Shown here: in pieces, positions 18,220 through 26,599 of the stretch | Layout: every line of letters starts with the position of its first letter | Numbering within the stretch: the first letter of the stretch is position 1 | Program-made: the position numbers and the translations under genes | Origin: Selenomonas sp. | GTDB lineage: Bacteria; Bacillota_C; Negativicutes; Selenomonadales; Selenomonadaceae | NCBI RefSeq assembly: GCF_024699275.1 | Contig: NZ_JAILPX010000047.1 | Location: 1-64,000, forward strand | DNA: 64,000 nt | Reading direction: 5' to 3' | The notes under the pieces: model-generated | What the model saw: the letters and a program-made list of their open reading frames with translations, nothing else | Databases searched by the model: none | What the model was told of the DNA's origin: nothing

Positions 18220-18313
18220 GTGCCCAAGGATGGGCACCGCGGCCGTAAATCCCTGGATGGGATTTCAGGCCGCAGTTTCTTTTGGTACTTTTCTTTGCAC
18301 CAAAGAAAAGTAC
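18220..18313. repeat. Three-hairpin intergenic element between the DASS gene and aspA
   Basis: Three inverted repeats follow each other: GTGCCCA-4-TGGGCAC (18220-18237); GCGGCC..AAATCCC-5-GGGATTT..GGCCGC (18238-18272, two central mismatched pairs); and GTACTTTTCTTTG-3-CAAAGAAAAGTAC (18285-18313, 13-bp perfect arms). The last begins 11 bp past the stop of the transporter gene. No T-run follows, so it is not a classical terminator; it looks like a REP-type element that could protect mRNA 3' ends or be a dispersed repeat. The gene-free stretch 18022-18323 otherwise holds only the aspA promoter region. Confidence 0.75.
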
Positions 18314-18323
18314 GCGAACCCCC

Positions 18324-19751
18324 TTACAGCATACCGATGATTTTCATAACTGGCAGGCCTACGCCCATCCAGACGATGACATGGAGAACGGTAATGATGA
18401 AACCAATCTTCCACCATTCGCCCTGGCCCATAAAGCCAGCGCCAAAGAAAATCGGCGTAACACCGCAGCCATAATGGGTGAGGAAGGACGCACTGTTGCA
18501 GAGTGCACCGAAAAGAATCAGCACGCCCAGCACCGGTGCACCTGCAGCCACCAAAATCGTGGCGAAGGCAGCAAACAGGGCCATGATATGTGCCGAGTTG
18601 CTGGCCAGCAGGTAATGCGCAAAGGTATAGATAATGCTTAGCACCACCAACATGGTAATCCATTCCATACCTGCGAACTGCTGAGCCATCACGTCAGCAA
18701 ACCACTTCATCAGGCCGAACTTGGAAAGGAACGCTGCCATATTGACCAGAACGCCCATCCAGACCAATACATCCCAAGCAGCATGCTGATGTGCCACATC
18801 GGACCAGTCGAGGATTTTCGTCAAAAGCATGGCAGAAAGCCCCATCAAGGCAACAAAGGCGGAATCTATTCCATGATAGGAACCCGTTGCCCACAAGACC
18901 AAAGCAATCACAAAGATAAAGCTTAGGATGATTTCCTTACTGCTCATGGGCCCCATTTCCGCCAGCTCACGGCGGGCCAGTTCTTGGGTTTCCGGCGTAT
19001 TTTTGAGTTCCGGATTAATGAGTTTATAGAGAATATAGGGAGTAGCCACGGTCAAAATCAGGCCAGGAATGATACAGGCCAGGAACCAATCGCCCCAGCC
19101 GATGGAAGTACCAAAAATCTGCTGTGCCAAGGTGTTGCAGAGTACGTTGTTGGAAGCACCAGTCAGGAAGATACATGCAGAAGTAATAACTGCAGCATAA
19201 GCGCTGAACATCAGGAATGCACCAGTGCGCATATTGGTCTTCTTTTCTGCATCGGAACCAACGGCTGCCGTAATACTGCGGACAATGGGGAAGATAATCC
19301 CGCCGCCACGAGCCGTGTTAGACGGGGTAAAGGGTGCGATGACGAAATCAGCGGCACTCATGACATAGGCAACCCGCAGGGTGCTGCTGCCGAACCGGGA
19401 AAGCAACATATAGGAAATGCGTTTCCCCAAACCGGTTTTAATGAAACCTTCCGCAAACATGAAGGCGGAAACGATTAACCAAATCGTGGTATTGGAAAAG
19501 CCTGCCAAAGCTTCCCCCGTTTTCATAATGCCCAAGATTGGCAGCAAGGTCAGCGCAATCAACGCAATCGCGCCAATAGGCATGGGCTGAAGGATAAAAC
19601 CTGCAATCGTCGCAATAAAGATGGCCAGGAGCCCCCAAGCCTGGGCACTTACCCCAGCCGGTGCGGGAATAAACCAGATAATTGCGCCAATGGCCACACA
19701 CATGAGGCCACGGATTACCGGGCTCAATCCCTGATTTTTCGAATCAGACAT
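18324..19751 (-). CDS. DASS-family anion:sodium symporter / dicarboxylate antiporter
   Basis: A 475-residue inner-membrane transporter of the divalent anion:Na+ symporter (SLC13/CitT/TtdT) family with about 12-13 hydrophobic segments. The substrate/sodium-binding SNT motifs are visible: FTPSNTARGGGIIFPI near residue 155 and LLASNSAHIMALFA near 390. CitT/TtdT-like members exchange succinate with citrate, tartrate or other C4 acids, and plant-type members exchange 2-oxoglutarate and malate. GGAGG precedes the ATG. It is divergent from the sensor kinase gene, which suggests that the two-component pair controls it, and it lies upstream of aspA, which has its own promoter. Exact substrate unknown. 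Confidence 0.85.
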   Translation of the reverse strand: MSDSKNQGLSPVIRGLMCVAIGAIIWFIPAPAGVSAQAWGLLAIFIATIAGFILQPMPIGAIALIALTLLPILGIMKTGEALAGFSNTTIWLIVSAFMFAEGFIKTGLGKRISYMLLSRFGSSTLRVAYVMSAADFVIAPFTPSNTARGGGIIFPIVRSITAAVGSDAEKKTNMRTGAFLMFSAYAAVITSACIFLTGASNNVLCNTLAQQIFGTSIGWGDWFLACIIPGLILTVATPYILYKLINPELKNTPETQELARRELAEMGPMSSKEIILSFIFVIALVLWATGSYHGIDSAFVALMGLSAMLLTKILDWSDVAHQHAAWDVLVWMGVLVNMAAFLSKFGLMKWFADVMAQQFAGMEWITMLVVLSIIYTFAHYLLASNSAHIMALFAAFATILVAAGAPVLGVLILFGALCNSASFLTHYGCGVTPIFFGAGFMGQGEWWKIGFIITVLHVIVWMGVGLPVMKIIGML

Positions 19752-19954
19752 TTTTCTACCTCCTCATAAATACACAATCATAAGCCGCACATAAAGGAAT
19801 ACTATGATTGCTGTTTGACTTATGATATGATTGATAGTAATAATATAAATGTGCGACTATAAAAAACTATATAATCCGATAAACAACGATTATTCTTTTA
19901 TAATTCCATTTCCCAATTTTGCCACAATCATCAGTAAACAAAGGAGTCTTTTCA
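19752..19954. promoter_or_regulatory. Divergent regulatory region between transporter and sensor kinase
   Basis: A 203-bp AT-rich region from which the DASS gene (minus) and the kinase gene (plus) diverge. The heptamer CAATCAT or its complement ATGATTG occurs three times (19775-19781, 19804-19810, 19827-19833), and CTTATGAT at 19819-19826 is the complement of ATCATAAG at 19777-19784. CGCACAT (19786-19792) and its complement ATGTGCG at 19849-19855 flank the repeats. Such spaced repeats are good candidates for response-regulator binding. I could not settle on -35/-10 pairs for either gene. Confidence 0.45.
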
Positions 19955-21310
19955 ATGAATAACAGCAAGCCTAACCGGCGAGACTGGCTGGTACTGCTCT
20001 TCATGATCATTTTAGTCCCGCTGGCAGGCGAACCCAAAATGCATCCCTTCAGCGGTGACTTTGCCAATTTCCGCGTCAGCTTCGGTTCGCCGGTATTCCT
20101 GCTGTTCCTCCTTTGGCTCAGCAATTTTCCCCGGCTCTTTACCGGCGCTGTTGCAGGCATCGCGGTTATGCTCTTCCGGACGGGCCTGGATGTATTCTCC
20201 GGAGAGGCGTTCCTGTCAGCCTTCATTGTCCATATCCCCAATTTTTTCTATTACTTTATCTATGCCCTATTCTTCGCGCTGCCCCAACTCAGTCGAAAAT
20301 CCATTTACGAACAGGCACTGGGTATCGCCTTCTGGGCAATTATCGCAGAAGTCTTTGCCAGTGTAGGGGAACTGGCAGCCATGAATGCCATTGCCTACCA
20401 ACAATCCGAAACCTTCACCCTGGGTATGCTGGTCCGTTTGGTTCTCATTGCCATCCTGCGCTGCTTCTTCATCTTATCCTTCTTCTTCCTGTTCCAGCTT
20501 TACAACACCGAAATGCGGCTGACGCGCAAAACAAAGGAAAAAGACCGGCTCACCATGCTGATTGCCGGTCTTTATGAAGAAGTATTTGAACTCAAATGTT
20601 CCCTGCAAAATGCCGAAGCCGTCACCCATGACTGCTACAATGTTTACGAACGCCTCAAAGCCAATGTCCACAATGAAGAAGACCAGACACTGGCCCATGA
20701 GGTTCTGCGCATTGCCGGACAGTGTCACGACATCAAAAAAAATCACCAGCGGATTTACGCTGGTCTGCAGGAACTGACCCAAAACCGCCGGGTCGATGAC
20801 TACCTGACTCCGGACAAAATTGTCAAGCTGATGATTCACACACAAAAAAAATATGCCCGCTCCCTGGGCAAGGAAATCTTCTTTACCGCTAAAGTCCCTA
20901 AAGGGCTACCCCCGCTTCATTCCTTCATGCTGCTGTCCATCCTCAATAACCTGGCCGCCAATGCGGTGGAGGCCATCCCCTGCCGTGGAACCATCACCCT
21001 GACCATCATCGGCGGAACCGGCGATGGCCGCTTGCTGATTACCCTGGAAAATACCGGAAGTTTCATTTCCCCACGCCGGCTAGAGCAGGTCTTTACCCCG
21101 GGCTATACGACAAAATTCGACAGCAATGGCAAAGCCTCCAGCGGCGTAGGCCTTACCTATGTAAAACACCAGACCGAAAGTCTGGGGGGCACCATTAATC
21201 TAACCTCAGACGGGAAGGACAAGGTCTGTTGTCATATCGACCTGCCCTGCAGAAAATTACACCGCCCATCTGCATCCACAAAAGCCAGCCAGCATAAGGA
21301 GATTCTGTGA
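19955..21310 (+). CDS. Membrane sensor histidine kinase
   Basis: A 451-residue protein with roughly five to six hydrophobic segments up to residue 182, a short helical linker, a dimerisation region with the likely phospho-acceptor in QCHDIKKNHQRI (His258) and a GHKL ATPase domain (N box ILNNLAANAVEAI at 329-341, TPGYTTKF at 381-388, GVGLTYVKH at 397-405). This H-box type with Asp following the His is that of Spo0B/DcuS/GlnK-like kinases. The ATG at 19955 has AAGGAG 8 bases upstream. It is co-oriented with the YcbB-type regulator gene 79 bp downstream, a pairing known from B. subtilis GlnK-GlnL (YcbA-YcbB). The signal is unknown; the divergent transporter gene suggests a C4-dicarboxylate or amino acid. 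Confidence 0.85.
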   Translation: MNNSKPNRRDWLVLLFMIILVPLAGEPKMHPFSGDFANFRVSFGSPVFLLFLLWLSNFPRLFTGAVAGIAVMLFRTGLDVFSGEAFLSAFIVHIPNFFYYFIYALFFALPQLSRKSIYEQALGIAFWAIIAEVFASVGELAAMNAIAYQQSETFTLGMLVRLVLIAILRCFFILSFFFLFQLYNTEMRLTRKTKEKDRLTMLIAGLYEEVFELKCSLQNAEAVTHDCYNVYERLKANVHNEEDQTLAHEVLRIAGQCHDIKKNHQRIYAGLQELTQNRRVDDYLTPDKIVKLMIHTQKKYARSLGKEIFFTAKVPKGLPPLHSFMLLSILNNLAANAVEAIPCRGTITLTIIGGTGDGRLLITLENTGSFISPRRLEQVFTPGYTTKFDSNGKASSGVGLTYVKHQTESLGGTINLTSDGKDKVCCHIDLPCRKLHRPSASTKASQHKEIL

Positions 21311-21389
21311 CCAGCAGCATATCCTTATGCATACAATCCTTTCCCCAAGATACCATAACAATGCTTTCGTAAAGGAGAAGAACTGACCT

Positions 21390-22259
21390 ATGAATATAAT
21401 GCTAATAGATGATGACACCGCTGTGCGCATGATGCTGCAGGATATCATCGAAGACTATGATTTAGGAGATGTTACCGTTTCACTGGATTCTGCTATGGAT
21501 CTGACTGCAGAAATGCTTGCCCACCAGCAGATTGATATCCTGATTATCGATATGCTGATGCCTGGTATCGATGGCATCCAGGCGGTAAAGCGCATCAAGG
21601 ACAGATTTTCCGGCAAAATCATCATGTTGTCCCAGGTGGAAAGCAAGGATTTGGTCGGCAAAGCCTACGAGCACGGCATTGACTACTACATCATGAAGCC
21701 CCTGAACCGCAATGAAATCATCCGAGTGCTGAAAAATGTTACCGAACACCTGCGGCTGGAGTCCTTTGCCCACAACCTGCAAAATTCTCTGTTAAGTCTC
21801 ACCCCACAGGCAGAACCAGCTCCCCGCCCCCGGGAAAACATCACCACCCGCACAGAAAACCAACTCAAAGAACTGGGCATCCTCAATGCTCCCGGCGCAC
21901 AGGACCTGTTGAGCATTATTGCCTACATCGAGCATAACGGCGGCGAAATCCCCGCCCTCAAAGCCCTGTTTGCTGCCGTTGCAAAACAAAACGGTGCCCA
22001 TGACCCGGTCCGGGAAGCAAAGGCTATGGAGCAACGACTGCGCCGCACAATCTTTCAAGGCCATATCAACGTGGCCAGCATGGGCGTCTTAGACTACACC
22101 AATCCCAAATTTGAGGATTATGCCCCGTTGTACTTTGATTACAACGATATTCGAAATACCATGTGTCTATTGGAAAATAGCGAAAAACCCGTTCCCTCCC
22201 AAGTGCACATCAATATGAAAAAATTCATTTATGCCCTCTACGATACCGTAAAAAAATAA
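21390..22259 (+). CDS. Response regulator with YcbB (GlnL-type) output domain
   Basis: A 289-residue cytoplasmic regulator. The receiver domain has the acidic pair DDD at residues 7-9, the phospho-acceptor Asp54 in LIIDMLMPGIDG and the Lys of YYIMKPLN near 104. After a Pro/Arg-rich linker (residues 137-150) the C-terminal half (QLKELGILNAPGAQDLLSII to the end) matches the YcbB domain, found in B. subtilis GlnL, which binds DNA and controls glutamine use. AAAGGAG lies upstream of the ATG. It probably controls the divergent DASS transporter gene and perhaps aspA. Target genes are inferred only from position. Confidence 0.85.
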   Translation: MNIMLIDDDTAVRMMLQDIIEDYDLGDVTVSLDSAMDLTAEMLAHQQIDILIIDMLMPGIDGIQAVKRIKDRFSGKIIMLSQVESKDLVGKAYEHGIDYYIMKPLNRNEIIRVLKNVTEHLRLESFAHNLQNSLLSLTPQAEPAPRPRENITTRTENQLKELGILNAPGAQDLLSIIAYIEHNGGEIPALKALFAAVAKQNGAHDPVREAKAMEQRLRRTIFQGHINVASMGVLDYTNPKFEDYAPLYFDYNDIRNTMCLLENSEKPVPSQVHINMKKFIYALYDTVKK

Positions 22260-22278
22260 TACGCTGCCCCTCGCCCAC

Positions 22279-22350
22279 TTATCCACAGAATTATCCACAA
22301 TTCGCTTTATTTTTGTGGATAAGGCGAGAAATATGGTCACGTTATCCACA
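22279..22350. promoter_or_regulatory. Cluster of four perfect DnaA boxes
   Basis: Four exact copies of the high-affinity DnaA box TTATCCACA lie within 72 bp: 22279-22287 (+), 22291-22299 (+), 22314-22322 (-, read as TGTGGATAA) and 22342-22350 (+). They sit between the stop codon of the response regulator (22259) and its terminator (22361). The surrounding genes are not replication genes. See finding. Confidence 0.9.
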
Positions 22351-22360
22351 ATTTTCCAGC

Positions 22361-22388
22361 AATCCTGCCCACAAGGGGCAGGATTTTT
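22361..22388 (+). terminator. Intrinsic terminator after the two-component operon
   Basis: ATCCTGCCC and GGGCAGGAT form a 9-bp perfect GC-rich stem with a 5-base loop (22362-22384) followed by TTTTT. It ends the kinase-regulator transcript about 100 bp after the regulator's stop. Confidence 0.9.
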
Positions 22389-22456
22389 TATATACGCAAA
22401 CGAATACTAGGGGCAGGAATAAATCTTCAACCATCACCAAGGAGGAGACCGGACTC

Positions 22457-24640
22457 ATGAAAGCACTTCTTACCTTGATTATTGCGCTTACCTGCCTGCT
22501 CTTCCCCATTTCTACCGCCCCCGCAGCCTCTGCCAACGAAAACGTCAAATTGGGATTCATCCAGCCGGACAACAGTCTGGTCAACGCCCATATGCTGCGC
22601 CAATACTACATCAACTACCTGGATGAACTGTCCAAACAGACCGACTGGGATTACAAGCTGGTTAACATCCAAGCCGACACGGCCTTTACACAGCTCTTTA
22701 CCCATGATATAGACCTGCTCCTGTCGGTAGAATATCCCAGCTCACTGGGACTCCATAATGGCGTAATCTACAGTTCCATGAACTTCGGTTATGATGTGGA
22801 GGGACTCTATACCAGAAATCAGGAAGACCGTTTCAACCCTCAGGATTTGAATACCCTGCAGGGAGCCAAAGTTGGCATTATCGCCAATCGCCCCATCAAT
22901 GAAAAGTTCGAACAGTTCCAGCAAAACAATCGCCTGACCTTCATCATCCGGGAATACCCAGCCCAGAAAGAGATGATTACGGCACTACAAGCTGGCGAGG
23001 TGGATATCGTCGTGGATACAGCCACCAATGTAACCCCGGACGAATCCTTTCTGGTGGCCTATACCCGTGTTCCCGTACGGATTGCCACGACAGAAGAACA
23101 TCGGAAACAATTGAATGAGATTGAGCAGGCTTATTGCCGACTCAATATAGAAAATCCCCATTTTGAACCACTGCTAAACCAAACTCTTGCGGGCAATCTG
23201 GACTTCCAGCTTGTACATTATACCCCGATGGAAAGCCAGTTTATCCGCGAACTCTCTCCATTACGCATTGCCATTTATGGCGGCTCTCGCCCATACATCG
23301 AGTATGACGAACGCACCCAGACCGCTTCAGGTCTTTATCCCGATCTGATTTCTGCCATTGCCGAAAATTCCGGACTGAAATTTACCTATGTTCATGTTTC
23401 CACTTATCAAGATGCCATGGAGCTGCTTGAAAAGGGAGACGCAGACATCATGCTGAATATCTTTGCCGGTCTCAAAACGGATGTCCCCCTTTACTACACC
23501 AACCCTCTAACGGAAATCGCCTATTCCTTTATTGGCAAGGTCCCCCAAGCACCATCCGCCGATGAACGCATTTCCATGGTGGTCCCGCACCCGGAACCTA
23601 CCCTGATAAAATATTTACGGGAAAAATATCCCCGCTGGGACATTCAAGCCATCAACGGTGCTCCCGAAGAAGCCCTTGAACTGGTAAGCCAGGGAACATA
23701 CAATTTGGCTTTAATCCGCAATTCAACCCTGGAAATAGACCGTCCACTGATTCTCTATCCGAATCTCACCATCATTCCCGATGCTTCTATAAATATCCCC
23801 GTAAGCCTTGCCATCTCCCCCAGCCAGTCTCGTATCCTGCAGGGCATTATTAATAAAGCCATTACACAAATCAATCCGGAAAAGCGCAAGCACATTAACC
23901 AAAAGCACATCATTGGCACAAAACCTATTTTTTCCCTGCGGCATCTGCTGACCTTCTACCCCTTGCAAACCGGTCTTACTGCTGGTCTTATCCTGCTGTT
24001 GCTTGCCGTCATGTTCTTTCTCAGCCATCATCAGCGCACGTTGCGCAAAACGCAGCTTCTTTTACAACAGAAAAACCTCAAGCTCCTGTCCGTAGTCAAA
24101 GAATTAAATACCGCGCATCAGAAACAGCGCCACTACCAAGAGTTAGCGGAAACCGATGCCCTTACCGGCTTGCTGAACAAAGCGGCCATCGAGCGGGCAG
24201 GCGGTGAAATCCTAAGCACAGCCACTGCGCCTCATTGCTATCATGCCCTTTTCATCGTGGATTTGGATTATTTCAAGGAAGCCAATGACAGCTTGGGGCA
24301 TCAAAAGGGCGATGATATTTTACGCCGCTTCGGATTAGGCCTTAGTCACATCGTTCGCTCAAATGATGCGGTGGGGCGTTTTGGCGGCGATGAATTTATC
24401 CTCGTTCTGGCTAACATTCCACAGCCAAACATTGAAATCATCGCCCAGCGTATCAGCGAAGCCGCCCACAATCTGGAACCTGCCACGGAAAAACACCCAC
24501 GCCTGTCAGCCAGCATCGGCATCGCCCTATATCCTCCCCACGGACATGACTATCAGGAACTGCTGCACCAAGCAGACCAAGCCCTCTATCAGGTAAAGGA
24601 AAAGGGCCGTGATGACTGGTCAATGCCCCCCATAAAATGA
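22457..24640 (+). CDS. Diguanylate cyclase with tandem periplasmic solute-binding domains
   Basis: A 727-residue protein starting at the ATG at 22457 (GAGGAG 9 bases upstream). A signal/anchor segment (residues 1-25) is followed by two SBP_bac_3-like domains (about 30-245 and 255-500; the second opens LRIAIYGGSRPYIEYDE), a membrane segment near 520 (LILLLLAVMFFLSHH) and a GGDEF domain with intact RFGGDEF and the inhibitory I-site RSND exactly five residues before GGDEF. It should make cyclic di-GMP in response to a periplasmic ligand such as an amino acid. No EAL domain. It stands alone after the terminator at 22361 and ends at a shared terminator with ptsI. Confidence 0.9.
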   Translation: MKALLTLIIALTCLLFPISTAPAASANENVKLGFIQPDNSLVNAHMLRQYYINYLDELSKQTDWDYKLVNIQADTAFTQLFTHDIDLLLSVEYPSSLGLHNGVIYSSMNFGYDVEGLYTRNQEDRFNPQDLNTLQGAKVGIIANRPINEKFEQFQQNNRLTFIIREYPAQKEMITALQAGEVDIVVDTATNVTPDESFLVAYTRVPVRIATTEEHRKQLNEIEQAYCRLNIENPHFEPLLNQTLAGNLDFQLVHYTPMESQFIRELSPLRIAIYGGSRPYIEYDERTQTASGLYPDLISAIAENSGLKFTYVHVSTYQDAMELLEKGDADIMLNIFAGLKTDVPLYYTNPLTEIAYSFIGKVPQAPSADERISMVVPHPEPTLIKYLREKYPRWDIQAINGAPEEALELVSQGTYNLALIRNSTLEIDRPLILYPNLTIIPDASINIPVSLAISPSQSRILQGIINKAITQINPEKRKHINQKHIIGTKPIFSLRHLLTFYPLQTGLTAGLILLLLAVMFFLSHHQRTLRKTQLLLQQKNLKLLSVVKELNTAHQKQRHYQELAETDALTGLLNKAAIERAGGEILSTATAPHCYHALFIVDLDYFKEANDSLGHQKGDDILRRFGLGLSHIVRSNDAVGRFGGDEFILVLANIPQPNIEIIAQRISEAAHNLEPATEKHPRLSASIGIALYPPHGHDYQELLHQADQALYQVKEKGRDDWSMPPIK

Positions 24641-24704
24641 AAAAATCCCTGAATACAGACCTCGCGTTAAACTACGCATGAGGAGCTTGTATTCAGGGAT
24701 TTTT
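24641..24704. terminator. Bidirectional terminator between the GGDEF gene and ptsI
   Basis: A 17-bp perfect inverted repeat (24641-24657 and 24688-24704; AAAAATCCCTGAATACA and its complement) with T-runs at the 3' end on both strands. It serves both converging genes. Confidence 0.92.
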
Positions 24705-24777
24705 ATCCATACGATTAAGATCGTTTTTTCTGTACTGCCCATTACATAGCCATACAGAAAACAGGTCTCATCGAAAA

Positions 24778-26490
24778 TTACAGGACTTTGCTGAGATAAG
24801 CCTTGATTTCGTCGCCATCTTCCATCTTCATCACATCAGCCAGGATTTCCTTAGCCTTGGTGGAGCTGATGTTGCGAATCTTTTCCTTAACCCGGGGAAT
24901 GGACGGAGCACTCATGGAGAGTTCGCTGATGCCCATAGCCATAAGGATTACGGCAGCATTGGGGTCACTGGCCATTTCGCCGCACATACCAGCCCAGATG
25001 CCATTTTCACGGGCACTGGTGATGGTGCGCTGAATCAGCTGCAGCACTGCGGGGTTGAAGTGGTTGTAGAGTTCAGCAATGTTGGCGTTGCCACGGTCGC
25101 AAGCCAAAGTATACTGAACCAGATCATTGGTACCAATGGAGAAGAAGTCTACATATTTAGCCAGAACCGGCGTCATGATAGCCGCAGCCGGCGTCTCAAC
25201 CATGATACCCACCTGTACATCTTCAGCAAATGCCTTGCCCTCATGGGTCAGTTCCAATTTGGCTTCTTCGATGAATTCCTTAACCTTCTTGAATTCAGCC
25301 ACATTGATGATCATGGGCACCATGATACCGACTTTACCGTATACACCAGCCCGCAGGATAGCCTTTAGCTGGGGCAGGAACAAGTCCTTGCGCTGCAAGC
25401 TGATGCGGACAGCACGATAGCCCAGGAAGGGGTTTTCTTCTTCCGGAATGTTGAGGTACGGCAGAGGTTTGTCCCCGCCGATATCCATGGTGCGGATAAC
25501 GCAGAGATTGCCCTGGCATTTTTCTACCGCTTCTTTATAGGCCTTGAACTGATCTTCTTCATTCGGAATGTCCTGACGGCCCATGAACACGAACTCAGAG
25601 CGGAACAGACCTACACCCTTAGCGCCATATTTCAGTGCATTATCCACATCCATATGGGTGCCGATGTTAGCCATCAAGTCCACCTTTACGCCGTCCGTGG
25701 TAACAGCCGGCAGGTCTTTAAGCTGTGCATAATGAGCTGCCAGTTCCTGCTGCTTCTTGATCTTTTCGTTGTAACCAGCCAGTTCTTCTTCGCTGGGGTT
25801 CACAAGGATCTTGCCCTCTTCACCGTCCATGATTACATGGTCGCCATCGGCAATCTTATCGATACGATCTTCCTTGTTCAGGCCAACAATGGTGGGGATA
25901 GCACGGGCTTTGGCGATGATAACGGCATGGGCCGTGGTGGAACCAGAACCCAAAATTACACCAGCAATCTTATCGGTGGGCATACCGGCAATGACAGAGG
26001 GTTCGATTTCACGACCACAGAGGATAACCTTTTCGTCGCCCAGTTCCGGTTCTTTTACGCCCAGAATGTACTTGGCCACGCGCTTACCGACATCGCGCAG
26101 GTCAACGGCACGGGCAGCAAAGTACTCGTCTTCCATCATTTCAAACATTTGTGCCTGTTCTTCAGCAGCTTTGAGTACAGCCTGCGGAGCATTTGCTTCC
26201 TCGTCCAGCTTTTCCTCGATTTTCTGGGCCATCATGGGATCCTGCACCATCATACGATGTGCTTCCATAATTGCTGCCTGTTCAGCCATTTCCTGTTTCT
26301 GCAGGCGTTCGATGTTTTCACGCAGCGTTTCCGCTACAGCCGTCAGGGCATCCTGCGCCTTTTTTGCTTCTACTTCTTTGCTTTCCGGCTGGTAATTTAC
26401 CAAATAGCCATCCAAATTCTGGCCTGCCAGCATGATTTTACCAATGGCGATACCGGAAATAACGCCTTTACCTCTGATTGCTTCTGCCAT
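24778..26490 (-). CDS. ptsI: Phosphoenolpyruvate-protein phosphotransferase (PTS enzyme I)
   Basis: A 570-residue cytosolic enzyme that transfers phosphate from PEP to HPr. The phospho-histidine is His188 in SGSTTAHAVIIAKARAIPT; the PEP-binding TIM-barrel part has FRSEFVFMG, the PEP signature in DFFSIGTNDLVQY and the catalytic Cys in WAGMCGEMA. The ATG at 26490 (GGGGG nearby) gives the family N-terminus MAEAIRGKGVISGIAIG; a longer frame upstream runs through the stem-loop. It follows ptsH by 110 bp and shares its sigma-54 promoter. No sugar-specific EII genes are in the window. Confidence 0.95.
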   Translation of the reverse strand: MAEAIRGKGVISGIAIGKIMLAGQNLDGYLVNYQPESKEVEAKKAQDALTAVAETLRENIERLQKQEMAEQAAIMEAHRMMVQDPMMAQKIEEKLDEEANAPQAVLKAAEEQAQMFEMMEDEYFAARAVDLRDVGKRVAKYILGVKEPELGDEKVILCGREIEPSVIAGMPTDKIAGVILGSGSTTAHAVIIAKARAIPTIVGLNKEDRIDKIADGDHVIMDGEEGKILVNPSEEELAGYNEKIKKQQELAAHYAQLKDLPAVTTDGVKVDLMANIGTHMDVDNALKYGAKGVGLFRSEFVFMGRQDIPNEEDQFKAYKEAVEKCQGNLCVIRTMDIGGDKPLPYLNIPEEENPFLGYRAVRISLQRKDLFLPQLKAILRAGVYGKVGIMVPMIINVAEFKKVKEFIEEAKLELTHEGKAFAEDVQVGIMVETPAAAIMTPVLAKYVDFFSIGTNDLVQYTLACDRGNANIAELYNHFNPAVLQLIQRTITSARENGIWAGMCGEMASDPNAAVILMAMGISELSMSAPSIPRVKEKIRNISSTKAKEILADVMKMEDGDEIKAYLSKVL

Positions 26491-26531
26491 TTTGTATTTC
26501 CCCCTGCTATAGATACTAAACATACAAGAAA

Positions 26532-26570
26532 CGCCTTCCTCCAAAGTTTCCATTCCTTGGAAAGAAGGCG
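26532..26570 (-). other. Stem-loop between ptsH and ptsI
   Basis: CGCCTTC (26532-26538) pairs with GAAGGCG (26564-26570), with further pairing (TCCAA/TTGGA) inside. On the minus strand the 3' side is GGCGTTTCTTG, too T-poor for a full terminator. It could act as a partial terminator or mRNA processing/stability element that lets more HPr than enzyme I be made. Confidence 0.5.
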
Positions 26571-26599
26571 ATTCCTAAGATTCCAATGTGGTGGTAAAA

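Noticed and set aside
18208..18474. Small plus-strand gene upstream of the transporter's 3' end
   Set aside because: Its frame runs through the three-hairpin element and then antisense to the transporter gene; no ribosome site.
22260..22360. DnaA-box cluster as the chromosomal origin
   Set aside because: No dnaA, dnaN, rnpA/rpmH or partition genes are near, no clear AT-rich unwinding region adjoins the boxes, and most genes on both sides point the same way. It is reported only as a DnaA-binding cluster.
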